From: Pterois miles
Lineage: Eukaryota > Chordata > Actinopteri > Perciformes > Scorpaenidae
NCBI GenBank assembly: GCA_947000775.1
Contig: CAMQGK010000008.1
Span: 4,986,501 to 5,050,500 of the forward strand
DNA length: 64,000 nt
Direction of reading: 5' to 3'
Within the stretch, counting starts at the first letter, position 1. Every line of letters begins with the position of its first letter. Under the pieces are notes generated by a model. The model worked only from the letters and a program-made list of their open reading frames with translations, was not told the DNA's origin and searched no databases. The translations under genes were made by a program, and so were the position numbers. This document shows positions 24,601-32,440 of this stretch, piece by piece.

Positions 24601-27160
24601 GACAAAATGACTCACTTTTTGATCGGCCTGATAGCGGTTTAAATCCCTAAGATTACGTGCACCTTATGCTGATGATGTGCTATTGAATTAGGGCTGTGTA
24701 TTGGTAAGAATAAGGCAATACGATACATATCACGATACAGGGGTTACGATTCAGTATATTGTGATACAGTAAATAAGGTGATATATTGCAATTTTTTAAA
24801 TCTAATTTTACGAAAACTGTCAAGTATAAAGAACACACCAAAATTTATGCAGTCAGACAAGTGAGACTTGCATTTGCATTTATCACAGTCCCTGTAAAAT
24901 CATCATAGCTCTACTTTCACATGGCATATCTTTGAAAATGATTAACACCGACTAACCTGTAAACTATTATTTAAGAATCTATACAGTGTATTTGAAAATC
25001 AACACAGTATCAGAAAACATAATATCACAAAATTCGATTCTACGATATTTTCTTCCACCCCTATACTGGATAGGTTGCCATGACATTTGGTAAAGGTGTT
25101 CATGCTCCCCAGAGAATGAGTCCTAATACCTTTGGTGATTCTTTGTCTTTTCTTTTAGCGCAAAATCAGTTTAAATACAATAAATCAGCACCTTGATGTA
25201 AATAACAGAATCAGCATTGTTAGCATTTAGCTCAAAGCACAGAGCAGCTAGCATGGTGTAGACTCTGTGGACTCTTAGGCCACGTTTCCTGCGTTCGTTT
25301 GGAGCGTTGGTTGTTTATGTCCTCAGAAATGAACGCAATACTTATCCGACACAACCGTGTTGTTAAAAAACAAGTATATCTCCAGTCTTGTTTCACCTTT
25401 TCTAACCTTTTTGTTGCTATAAATCTGTCTTGTCTGTGAATAGATGATAACAACCTTCTGAACCTACTAGTGGGTGTGGCAGGCCCCTTCTAAGCCATAT
25501 CTATGGGGCCGATAACGCCCATTCAATCGGCTGATAACATTCAAAGCGGTTCCTGTCATAAGGAACTATTTACCTTGGATGCACACATGACACAACTTCC
25601 TGAGAAGCGCAACCATTTTACATTTGGGTGTTAAAATATTTGGAATAATGATTAAATATCGAATATATTGTATGCAAACTTGTCATGCGTGAACCTGCAC
25701 CCTGGCCTTCATATGGAGGCAAAAAGATCAATAGTCAATCTATTAGCAGATTTTTAAGTAGTACCATACAAAGGTAACCCTAAAGGTAGCTGCAACGTAA
25801 TAAAACTGCTGCTGCTGGTGAAGTCAGAAGATTATAAATACCTTCTGAACAGGTTTGTCTTCCTGCTGCTCGTCACCACATACCTGGATGCAACAGACCA
25901 CATATTAAAGTGAATTAATTATGTTTGCACAGCCAGCCAGATGCACGTACTGTATGTTCACAATCTCAGGTATGTTTGCTCTGCTTCCCTCCCACTTGAA
26001 GATGACACACTGATTTTGCTTCAGCCGGTTGAAGAGACAAGGTTTTGTTCGTCCATGTTTTACGACAGGAACCGAAAACGGCCGACACAACGTCCCACAC
26101 GAGCGAATCACTTTCCACACTCAGCAGAAGAATCACCTCTTGCTGCGTCTAACTGAAGTGGACCCATATGGGAACTACAGCTCCCCCCACTACAAGGGCA
26201 CGGCCATGTTTTATAAGGCCGCCAGAGGTCAGCTGGAGTGGCGAGGCGACAGACTGGTCCCGATGGACACAACGCTCCTGGGAGACCCCGTCTGGAAGCT
26301 GTCTCTGACTTTACCCAAGGTGCATCAACATCCACGAGGAATTCTAGTGTTATACTACAGGATTAAAACGTTGACTTTCACAATAAAAGCATACCCTAAC
26401 AATTTATCCTGTTTCATTTCAGAAAGTGAGAACCATTAATCGGCCTGTTGTTTCTAGAGTGAAGTTATGCACAGAGACAGGTGAGTTACTTGTTTTGAGG
26501 TACTTGTACTTAAGTATTACCATTTTCCTCTCCTCTAAGGAAATATTGTACTTTTTTTTTTTTTTTACATCTCTACATTTATCTGACAGCTATTCTTACT
26601 GGTTACTGCAAACTACTTTTACTTTTGACAGTTCGCCATATTTTATATAGACAGCGGTATCACAGAATATCTTTATTGATATTATGAAAATGATCTCAAC
26701 TAGCCCAGCCCCACTTCCTACATCTTTTTCAAATTTTCCTAAACAAATTGTAAGTGTTAAAAATATAAATGCATCACTCACAGTGCACCAGTGGCTCCAT
26801 CTTTCATCTCTTTCCCACCCACCAGATTCCCTGTCAGATTCTCTTCTTCTCTGGCTGTCCGAGGAGCTCTCAGAAGAGGAAGTAGCCCTTCTGGTGCTCG
26901 CCCTGCGTCTCCGTCGAAGTGCCGCTCAGCTAGTGAAGCTCCGGGCCGGGGACAGCCTGTCCACCCAGGCCTTCCAGGTCCTGGCCATGTGGAGGAGGGG
27001 GCTGCCCGCTGCCACCCACCAACCCAAGGCCTCTCAGCTGGCTCACTGCTTGGCCAAGAGCGGCAGGCCGGACCTGGCCAGGGAGCTGCTGCTGCGACAG
27101 GCCTCAACCGCCAGGCAGGACTCGCTGAGCTTAAAAAGTAGAAACCACACAGCTTTTTAA
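12312..27160 (+). CDS. dthd1: dthd1, death domain containing 1 (ten coding exons, 926 codons)
   Basis: Coding exons: 12312-12699, 13542-14070, 15098-15428, 16619-16798, 17317-17579, 19071-19226, 24163-24452, 26069-26319, 26423-26480, 26826-27160. All introns are GT-AG, the phases agree (1,2,0,0,2,2,1,0,1) and the total is 2,781 nt including TAA. The product has a charged N-terminal region (1-305), a ZU5 domain over exons 3-4 (about 321-437, with FIRAPMGVAG and GLFAVVS), a second ZU5/UPA-like part (about 465-800) and a C-terminal death domain in exon 10 (about 818-910). This is the DTHD1 architecture, related to UNC5, PIDD and ankyrin ZU5-death proteins. Its biochemical role is poorly known; death domains mediate homotypic assembly. 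The divergent neighbour arap2 supports orthology. Intron 6 hosts an antisense gene. The start is the first ATG after a possible acceptor at 12305, so an upstream noncoding exon is possible. Confidence 0.88.
12766..13260 (+). repeat. Degenerate tandem repeat in dthd1 intron 1
   Basis: Units of roughly 36 bp built on 'tgaaagtagttgaagtgtta' and 'gtggaagctgaaacact' recur with much divergence. The best preserved copies are at 13105-13175. No coding potential is seen. Confidence 0.55.
13542..14070 (+). CDS. dthd1: dthd1 coding exon 2
   Basis: The exon opens after TTTTGCTTCAG and closes at GTAGG|GTAAGA. A first segment (DIESVVDKLNTIRTKLDEEI) looks like a helix or coiled coil. The rest is rich in Asp, Glu, Ser and Gln and is probably disordered, linking the N-terminal helix to the ZU5 domain. 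Phase 1 in, phase 2 out. Confidence 0.85.
14154..14500. mobile_element. MITE with about 40-bp terminal inverted repeats (dthd1 intron 2)
   Basis: The left end 'cggtcgctataagcactata' plus 'gatgtgggtcagtagg' is the imperfect reverse complement of the right end ('tattgacccacatctatggg' plus 'gcttatagcgatcagtaa'). The element is about 350 bp with no transposase, so it is non-autonomous. Relatives lie at 25430-25560 and 38480-39090. Confidence 0.75.
15098..15428 (+). CDS. dthd1: dthd1 coding exon 3 (ZU5 domain, first part)
   Basis: The acceptor is ATTTCTAG; using the next AG (CACAG) would give an immediate in-frame stop, which fixes the boundary. The exon encodes the ZU5 core, from DTCFIRAPMGVAGVLRCEVA through VVVPFCARYRGSYREVAVKI to YGGQR. 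The donor is GAGG|GTAAAG, phase 0. Confidence 0.88.
15990..16490. mobile_element. MITE with 'agtggtggaa' termini (dthd1 intron 3)
   Basis: It starts 'gcagtggtggaatgtatcca' then 'agtaca' and ends 'tgtactttttccaccactcg', which are inverted copies of each other. The interior ('tactttatacttctactcct') is a well-known fish intronic repeat. Fragments of the family occur near 11041-11125, 11520-11620 and 26490-26650. Confidence 0.75.
16619..16798 (+). CDS. dthd1: dthd1 coding exon 4 (ZU5 domain, end)
   Basis: Sixty codons, phase 0 on both sides, from GSFAEVRVYSLGLFAVVSCL to TAPVMAQTM. The GLFAVVS strand is a signature of ZU5 C-termini. The acceptor is CTTCGTCAG and the donor ATG|GTACGG. Confidence 0.88.
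17317..17579 (+). CDS. dthd1: dthd1 coding exon 5
   Basis: The acceptor is CATCTGCCTCAG and the donor AGGAG|GTGAGT. The exon continues a second ZU5/UPA-like beta region (RPLTLTLPCPPNPEKK) and ends in a basic and acidic linker. Phase 0 in, phase 2 out. Confidence 0.85.
17880..18060 (+). repeat. Dispersed repeat R5 fragment (TTTAGGCAACAAAATTAGG type)
   Basis: It contains 'ggtttaggcaacaaaattag', 'taacatacgtaag'-like text and 'tcctggttgaaagtcctgtg' followed by 'ttggaccca'. The same phrases, in either orientation, occur at 38810-39000, 40330-40790, 51685-51850, 57480-57660 and 60380-60500. Confidence 0.55.
19071..19226 (+). CDS. dthd1: dthd1 coding exon 6
   Basis: The acceptor is CTTTCTGTCAG and the donor GACAG|GTACGT, phase 2 on both sides. 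It reads RVLGASVKCKEMSNEMLVVL, then alternating beta-strand-like sequence, consistent with a UPA-type fold. It is followed by the 4.9-kb intron holding the antisense gene. Confidence 0.85.
19316..19590 (-). mobile_element. tRNA-derived SINE, diverged copy
   Basis: On the minus strand it shares the body of the better copy at 29041-29384 ('gtttgcatgttcttcccatg', 'ttttctccgggtgctcaggt', 'tttagagtca' region), ending in the 'tggatggatggaa' tail. The tRNA-like head is weak and degraded. Confidence 0.65.
19880..20083 (-). CDS. Nested antisense gene, last coding exon
   Basis: The acceptor is a T-rich tract ending TTTTTTCAG. Sixty-seven codons plus TGA. It encodes an acidic, Ser/Thr-rich loop (SSDTDDATSERH) and the C-terminal hydrophobic stretch (LSALSVVLLWMFLPHIAVFA). 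Confidence 0.75.
   Translation of the reverse strand: MFLLLSGQTGHISTASSDTDDATSERHPTSLTLGLSALSVVLLWMFLPHIAVFAVMCLGWKVQRYIH
19880..21929 (-). CDS. Unrecognised membrane-protein gene nested antisense in dthd1 intron 6 (six coding exons, 242 aa)
   Basis: Minus-strand coding exons in transcript order: 21895-21929, 21647-21806, 20991-21040, 20756-20875, 20160-20319, 19880-20083. All junctions are GT-AG, phases run 2,0,2,2,0 and the sum is 729 nt with a TGA stop. The product has a hydrophobic segment at about 15-32 (VCYLLYVAGGLLMTVTAG), a basic patch RRRVESAAKGKLKKL at about 63-77, a second hydrophobic segment at about 125-143 (IYYIFMGGVGSWPVLILCM), an NNS sequon just after it, and a long hydrophobic C-terminus at about 206-234 ending in KVQRYIH. 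It is probably a multi-pass membrane protein. I recognise no family and assign no function. The whole gene lies within dthd1 intron 6 on the other strand. The ATG at 21929 is the first in exon 2. If the proposed 5' exon is used, an in-frame TAA lies upstream of it. Confidence 0.75.
20160..20319 (-). CDS. Nested antisense gene, coding exon 5
   Basis: 160 bp, phase 2 in, phase 0 out. The acceptor is TTCTGTGGTCAG and the donor GATGTG|GTAAGA. It encodes a transmembrane-like IYYIFMGGVGSWPVLILCM and then a polar stretch ending in FSREAQERGDV. Confidence 0.75.
20756..20875 (-). CDS. Nested antisense gene, coding exon 4
   Basis: 120 bp, phase 2 on both sides. The acceptor is GTGATCCAG and the donor GCAAGAAG|GTACG. 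Only phase 2 entry is open, because the other two frames stop within 25 bases. It encodes LLDMTRTLQATHHFKVLGWF and a polar tail. Confidence 0.75.
20991..21040 (-). CDS. Nested antisense gene, 50-bp coding exon 3
   Basis: A short exon between a strong acceptor (TGTATCTTGCAG, ending at 21041) and donor GACAG|GTGTTG (20991/20990). It enters in phase 0 and leaves in phase 2, exactly what is needed to join the flanking exons, which cannot be joined directly. It encodes VESAAKGKLKKLFFTD. Confidence 0.7.
21139..21570 (+). repeat. Dispersed repeat R1, copy 2
   Basis: It matches 11118-11410 ('aaaggtgcagtgtgatggat', 'ggcatgtagtgttgtggttt', 'cataataacactactta', 'ctctgcagaggaccctctgg'). It sits in an intron of the nested antisense gene and is not coding. 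Confidence 0.7.
21647..21806 (-). CDS. Nested antisense gene, coding exon 2
   Basis: 160 bp. The acceptor is CTCTCTGTGGCCAG and the donor AGACGC|GTATGT. Phase 2 in, phase 0 out. It encodes the first hydrophobic segment and TAQNPTNLLRLSNALIGLVG, probably an amphipathic helix. Confidence 0.78.
21895..21956 (-). CDS. Nested antisense gene, exon with start codon (coding from 21929)
   Basis: The acceptor is TTTGTTATTCCAG (exon from 21956) and the donor CACAA|GTAAGG. The ATG at 21929 opens MFKFPTELLVHK. The 27 bases between the acceptor and the ATG are open in frame, so a more upstream start in another exon is not formally excluded. Confidence 0.65.
22655..23213 (-). repeat. Dispersed repeat copy inverted relative to 9604-10272
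   Basis: The minus strand repeats the phrases 'gaccaatcacaggccatcct', 'ttcctattggctgtgctctg' and 'aacatggctgccgggtcaca' in the same order as the 9.6-10.3 kb copy. It lies in dthd1 intron 6. Confidence 0.7.
23614..23710 (-). other. Possible 5' noncoding exon of the nested antisense gene
   Basis: A donor AAGTG|GTGAGT lies at 23614/23613 on the minus strand. Joined to the exon at 21956 it puts an in-frame TAA six bases upstream of the junction, so it would be untranslated. The 5' end is unknown and the assignment rests only on the donor and position. Confidence 0.25.
24163..24452 (+). CDS. dthd1: dthd1 coding exon 7
   Basis: The acceptor is GTCTACCTTTCAG and the donor CCACAG|GTAGGG. Phase 2 in, phase 1 out. 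A Leu-rich helical start (LLSPLQPCHLASLAEELEES) is followed by beta-like VTVVLQRRLDEPHAVLVAAL. GC content is higher than in the flanking introns. Confidence 0.85.
24688..25068. mobile_element. hAT-like MITE (dthd1 intron 7)
   Basis: It begins 'tagggctgtgtattggtaag' and ends 'ttttcttccacccctatact', imperfect inverted termini. The inner 'acgatacatatcacgataca' block recurs at 36900-37287 (inverted) and 62741-62860. It holds no transposase ORF. Confidence 0.6.
25430..25560 (+). mobile_element. Fragment of the 14154-14500 MITE family
   Basis: It shares 'gaatagatgataa', 'cctactagtgggtgt', 'atctatggggccgataacg' and 'caatcggctgataacattc' with the right half of the intron-2 element. The left half is missing or unrecognisable. 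Confidence 0.55.
26069..26319 (+). CDS. dthd1: dthd1 coding exon 8
   Basis: The acceptor is a pyrimidine-rich tract ending TTTTACGACAG. An open stretch upstream (from 26014) is intron, because phase and polypyrimidine position favour 26069. It encodes HNVPHERITF, then LTEVDPYGNYSSPHYKGTAM and a DPVWKLSLTLPK end. Phase 1 in, phase 0 out. Confidence 0.8.
26423..26480 (+). CDS. dthd1: dthd1 coding exon 9 (58 bp)
   Basis: The acceptor is TTTCATTTCAG and the donor GAGACAG|GTGAGT. Nineteen codons, KVRTINRPVVSRVKLCTET, plus one base. Phase 0 in and 1 out fits both neighbours. Confidence 0.8.
26826..27160 (+). CDS. dthd1: dthd1 coding exon 10 (death domain, stop)
   Basis: The acceptor is CACCCACCAG. 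The exon encodes a six-helix death-domain-like segment: SLLLWLSEELSEEEVALLVL, then LRLRRSAAQLVKLRAGDS, a WRRGLP turn typical of the third to fourth helix region, and LAHCLAKSGRPDLARELLLR. It ends at TAA (27158-27160). Codon third positions are markedly GC-rich. Confidence 0.88.
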
Positions 27161-27631
27161 TGGTTGCCTTTTTGTCAGAGAATGTGCACCTGCCAAATGG
27201 TAGTATATTGTTTAATCCACAAGGGGTCAGCATTGGACTGTGAGAGTCCATAAGCTTTTCCAGACTCCAGTCGATTATGTCTATGAGACATGACTAAGTC
27301 AACCGAGTAAATTTTAGAGGCTTGAAGACTTGGATAAAGAAAGACAGATAAAGAGAAATATCTGATAAAAAATATTCAAATTTTATATAGAAAATGTCTT
27401 TTTCTGCTTTCCTGTCCTGATAATTGTCTCATGACCCCTTACATTTTTCTGTTGACCCTTTGGGGGGGTCCCAAACCCCAGCAGTGTGGGTAATATTTCT
27501 AAATATTTCTCGTGACACATTTTGAAGCAAAAATAGCAGCAGAACACAACATAAGAGTGAGACATTCAGACAATCAAGGTCAAGTATTAGTAAGTCATTT
27601 GCAATTTACCTCATATTATGTTTAATAATGC

Positions 27632-27637
27632 AATAAA
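27632..27637 (+). terminator. Possible dthd1 polyadenylation signal
   Basis: AATAAA lies 472 bp after the stop and is the first canonical hexamer I see downstream. No GU-rich element is clear-cut. Confidence 0.3.
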
Positions 27638-28219
27638 TCTGTACCCACAGCTTAATTTAGAATGAAATGACAAAGGAAGTTATGAGCTAGTTTTCTTTTA
27701 TGTAGTGAAGATACCTAAACAGTAGCTGATACCTGAACACACACTGTCCATGTTTTCTCAGGTTATTTTTACACTGAAACTCAAGCATTAATCTCTGGCA
27801 GTGCCTCCACATCCTCACTTTATTTTGTACTTTGTCTCCACAGACAGGTAGGTGATTTACACAACCAGTCAGCCATCTCTTCCCCCTGTATAAACAAACG
27901 CTGACACTGAGCTGTGACCTCTTTTAAGCTCCCTGACACTGAGTCATCTTTAAGACCTGACAGCGTCTGTTGATGATAACCGATTGGATAACAGAGACTT
28001 ATTTTGCAGCATAATAAAATATTTATAGTTTTGGTATGAGCTGGAATAACAGGAATGATATATATATGATTTGTGTCTCCTTTGAATATTTTTACAGGTA
28101 TGCATTTAAAATAAAAAATGCTGAAATGCATACACATCCTCTGCTTATATTTATGTGTGCAGACTATAGTTTCTTGCTGAGAAAACAGTCCATTCTGTAT
28201 TCTGGAGTTTCTAAACATA
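27638..28219. other. Intergenic, nothing recognised
   Basis: A/T-rich DNA without domains, splice logic or a repeat family that I can name. Confidence 0.4.
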
Positions 28220-28900
28220 ACACATGGTCTTTACATCACATGGAGTAGTAAGTAGTAGTAAGTAAGCTAGTTACTACTACTAGTTAGAAGCCTAATTAGG
28301 AGTAGGTAATTAGCAGTGAGCAACTTCTGGGTCTGAAAAGTGAAGCCAAAGTGGAAGTTCTTTCTAACAGCCACCAGGGGGCGACTCCTCCGCAAAATTA
28401 AGTCAGATTGTATAGAAGTCGATGAGAAAATGAGCCTACTTCTCACTTGATTTATTACTTCAGTAAACACTGTAAACATGAGTTTATGGTCTCGATCGCT
28501 AGTTTCAAGTCTTCTTTAATACAGCATGATGTTCATTTAGTAAATTATGGTTCCATTTACAGTCAAATAGATCATAAAGCAGGGGATGCTTTATGGCATG
28601 GCTACCTTGTGATTGATGGATTGCTACAAGGCGCTGTCCGGTCTGGGAGTTGTCTGCATTTTCATTTTAAAACTTCAACTCTTTCACAGTGTATTTCCAG
28701 TTCATGAATATTAACATTTTGGTTGCCTAGAAATGTCTTAGCGTTCAGTTGTGCTTAGCTCTACCCTCTTGTGTCACTGCAAAAAACCAAGATGGCGACA
28801 GCCAAAATGCTGAACTCAAGGCTCCAAAATGGCAGTCCACAAAACAATGGGTGACATCATGGTGACTATGTCCCCTTCTTACAGTCTACGGTAGTTAGAT
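28220..28900 (+). repeat. Dispersed repeat R3, copy 1
   Basis: It shares 'cagggggcgactcctc', 'gagaaaatgagcctacttct', 'tttagtaaattatggttcca', 'tcaaatagatcataaagcag' and 'gtggctaccttgtgattgat'-type text with 56637-57140 in the same orientation. A short-step 'agtagt' satellite flanks it. Confidence 0.65.
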
Positions 28901-29040
28901 AGTACTAGTAAGCAGTTGTAGGCCTAAGCCAGTTACTATCTACAGTAGTAAGCTAGTTACTAATAAGTAAGTGGTTAGTTAGTAATATTTAGTTACTATG
29001 TACAGTAGATAACTCCATCCGATGAAGATCATAAGATCCA

Positions 29041-29384
29041 TCCATCGTCAACCGCTTATCCCGTTAGGGGTCGCGGGGGGGCTGGAGATCCCAGCTGGCA
29101 TTGGGCGAAGGCGGGGTTCACCCTGGACAGGTCGCCAGTCCATCGCAGGGCACATAGAGACAGACAACCATTCACGCTCACATCCACACCTACGGGAAAT
29201 TTAGAGTCATCAGTTACCCTAAACAGCATGTCTTTGGGAGGAAGCCGGAGTACCCGGAGAAAACCCACGCTTACACGGGGAGAACATGCAAACTCCACAC
29301 AGAAGAGTCCCAAGCTGGAATCGAACCTGCGACCCTCTTGCTGTGAGGCGACAGCGCTAACCACTACACCACCGTGCAGCCCCA
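29041..29384 (-). mobile_element. tRNA-derived SINE, nearly full length
   Basis: On the minus strand the head (from 29384) has a pol III A-box-like TGGTGTAGTGG (29361-29371) and a perfect B box GGTTCGATTCC (29317-29327). The standard teleost body and a 'ggatggat'-type tail at 29041 follow. The exact family is not named. Antisense ORFs here are shadows of the element. Confidence 0.8.
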
Positions 29385-31065
29385 GATCATAAGATGCAGC
29401 CACTAAATGGACCTTGACTTGAGATTGTTTTCTCAACTATCATATTGCATGAAAAAAAATCCTATTGTATCCTCGGTTGAAGTTGGTTTATATGGCGCTA
29501 CCGTGACTCCCCTCTATAACTACATTGTGGGCAGCAGAAGAGTGCTCTGTCTTTTTAATGACATTCGCCAGGGTTTTCCTTTTCATCTGTCTTCAGAGCC
29601 TCACGCTCCAGCTGTGTGACATTCTGCAGGCTCTGAGCTGAAACAGGGGGGTAATGATAGATGCCATGTGACCAGGTGGGGGGTAGAGGACTCCCCGTGG
29701 GGACCACCCAGCGCTGCAAACGAAGGGGGGTGCAGTTAATGAAGTATGAAATGGTAACAGGTGGAGCTGATGGATTAAACAGGATGATCACTCCTTTTGC
29801 TCCTCTGTCACTCGCTGACAAAAACTCTCTCCTCTATTAACCTTTTCTCTTCCTCTCATTTCCTGCCCTCCTATTGTTCCTCAGCTCCACGCTTAGATGG
29901 ATCTATTGCTCTCATATTTCTCTTTCAAATGCTTTACAATCCGTCGTTGCTACTATCGACCCACGTTTCGTCCTTCTCTCCGATCGGTGTGATGTCCTAA
30001 AGGACGTGTGGCATCACTAGCAGGTGAGTTTTGTGCCTCGAGTGTGTGCACCAGAGGGGGGTATCATTAGTCTGGCACAGGGCCATCGGATACACATGCA
30101 CACATTGAGGGAAATGCTGGAGGTAAATGTCACACAGGGGGCTCCCACAGTGCTAGGAAATCGTCTCCCCTCTCATTTTGTCTCCCTTCTCTTCCCCTCT
30201 ACATTATTGAAAAGGCCACGCAGCAAGGCACCCTGGGAGGTTGCCCATCGTCCAGTCGGGGAGGATATAGAGGGCTGATGAGGTGAAGAATTCCTGTGGA
30301 GTGCCAGCATAAAGAGATTCTGATTAAAACCTCGTCTGTTTCATCATTCATTTCATCATCCTCTTTTTTGGTTAAGAGCACTCTTGACTTTTTTTTTTTT
30401 TTTTGCAGGAATCCTTCGCCTCTGCCTCGATCAGAACCACTCTCATACTTCTAGCTGTCATGGCAAAACAGTCGGATGTGATTGAGCCGCAAAAACAGCC
30501 ATGACTGAACATATGCACTGTCACAGCTCATCCTGAGAGCTATCAGACCGTACAACTCATATCTGGGGGGACATATAGACTTCTGTCCTCTCACATGAGA
30601 TATGCTGTTACATTGGCTGTTAGCATAAAAGTGGGGAGAGTGGAATTTATTTATGCGAGTGTTCGCTGTATGGATGATTATTTTTGATTCAAGGCTGCTT
30701 TAATTACCCAGGCTCTTGTTTACTCATTTAGGCAATCATACCCACCATACTGCCTCATAGTAATTTAGATCCAAGCACAGCCAAATCCTCATAAAGATTA
30801 TATGTTAAAATGATGAAAAAAGATCATAATGTTTATTGGTTGTAGTCTCTAAGCAACACAGTTATGGCTGTGAAACGGCCTTCATGCTGTCATACTGCAA
30901 ATTAAATAACTTAATCCCCAACATTTGGGGAAAAACAAGAGTTATCTGATCTGAACCCGAGTGATGCTTTGTTGTTGGACTTCTGTGCTAGTCATGGATT
31001 GGCCATAACAAACACCATGGTTGAGCATAGGGCGGTTCATAAGTGTTCTGGGTACCAGAACTAGG
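29385..31065. other. Intergenic, no gene recognised
   Basis: Mostly single-copy-looking sequence. A pyrimidine-rich stretch at 29820-30180 and a T run near 30390-30407 are the only notable compositions. ORFs are short and lack motifs. Confidence 0.4.
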
Positions 31066-32440
31066 CAGGGCTGGACTGGGACAAAAAAATCGGCCCGGGC
31101 ATTTTGAGCCGAGACCAGCCCCCCAGGTACTGATGGAACGACAATTGAAGCCTATGAATGAAAACAAACTTTCTTGTGACAATGCTTGGACACTGTCTTG
31201 TTGGTGTATATGTACTTGTCTAATAAACCTACACCATCCTCCCAGTCCCATTATTCTATACAGTACTTAGCGGAAACCAAAAGGCTGCTTGGACTAGTTA
31301 ACCTCCTGAACAATGTCAGAGAGGAATAGTGGTGAGACATGATCAGTCATGAATATTAAAATGAATGAATAACAGATTTAGTGAGATTTTCACAGACTAT
31401 TCACCACATCAATAACACAGTAACACAGAATATTTCTTCAAACATGGCAACCTTTCAAAAGTGAAAGGAGACAGACAGCGAAAGGTGAGAAAGAATGACA
31501 TTTGATGGACTTACTCATATGATCACAGTACCGGTATCCAGAAAAATGTGGGAAAATAGTTGCGTCATGTACTCTATACACTGTACTTACTTAGGGGAAC
31601 CTCACTGACACTTGATGGACTTGTACTGCTATCTTTACTCCAGAAAAATAGTTGAATCATGTATTTTATACAGTATTTACTTAGAGGAAACCATGGCATG
31701 CTTCCAAAAATGAGTGACAGCAGCTGTTTGTATATACAATACCTCATTCTTATATTTATTCCACCTAGTGTCTTATGCATTAAGACCTATCAAGATGCAC
31801 TAATTCTAATTAATTCTAAGTTATATTTTCTGAGCACTTTACTTGTTTGCACTCAAGTTAGATGCCAAATGTTTTCTTTGTAACTACTGACTGTGTTAAG
31901 AGTTAGCAAGCACAACAAAAATAAACTACACCCAAACTTGATTCATATCTGACCCAGGTAGACTGCAGTTCATCCCTTCTTACCTGAAGTTCAGATCCCC
32001 TCCACTCGCACCTCCCCTTCCCCTCATCCACCTGACGGCCACCTCCGCCATCGTCACATGTGGCTGCTTCGGATGCTGCTGCTGCTCCGCCATAGCCACC
32101 AGCAAACATCTGTGTCATTTTAACAAACTTGGCAGCATCTGCCTGAAGGTCTTGCCTACCTCTTTTTGTTTCTAAAATTTTCTGCGCCTTTCCATTTCTG
32201 GGTGTTCTCCATGATGTTCTCCTCACTCTCTGTATGATTGATTGATTGACAGCCGAGGCTCAAGAGGGAGGATGCATCATCAGCCCTCGGCTGTAATTGG
32301 TCCAGCCCAGAATCAATCATGACTAATGGGCCGATCTTCCAGTTTTGTGTACAAATAGGTATCATTACTAATACCATTACTAATACCATTAGTAAAAAAA
32401 TGCCCGGTATGCCCGATGGGCAGTCCAACGATGACCCAAG
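31066..32440. mobile_element. Degraded DNA transposon with 'gggctggactggg' terminus and transposase remnant
   Basis: The left end 'agggctggactgggacaaaa' plus 'tcggcccgggcatttt' is imperfectly mirrored by the right end (minus strand 'gttggactgcccatcgggca' plus 'taccgggcatttt'). The minus strand at about 31903-32226 encodes a short Lys/Arg-rich segment then AAKFVKMTQMF, resembling the N-terminus of fish hAT-type transposases. It is non-functional. Confidence 0.45.

Noticed and set aside
26014..26068. Extension of dthd1 exon 8 to the left with acceptor at 26041
   Set aside because: That acceptor (GAGACAAG) has no pyrimidine tract. TTTTACGACAG at 26068 has one and fits the phase.
26778..27251. 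157-codon minus-strand ORF
   Set aside because: Antisense shadow of the GC-rich death-domain exon of dthd1.
29317..29371. tRNA gene suggested by A and B boxes
   Set aside because: The boxes belong to the tRNA-derived head of a SINE. The cloverleaf is not intact and the SINE body follows directly.
29056..29436. 126-codon minus-strand ORF
   Set aside because: It is translation of the SINE body, a frequent false prediction in fish genomes.
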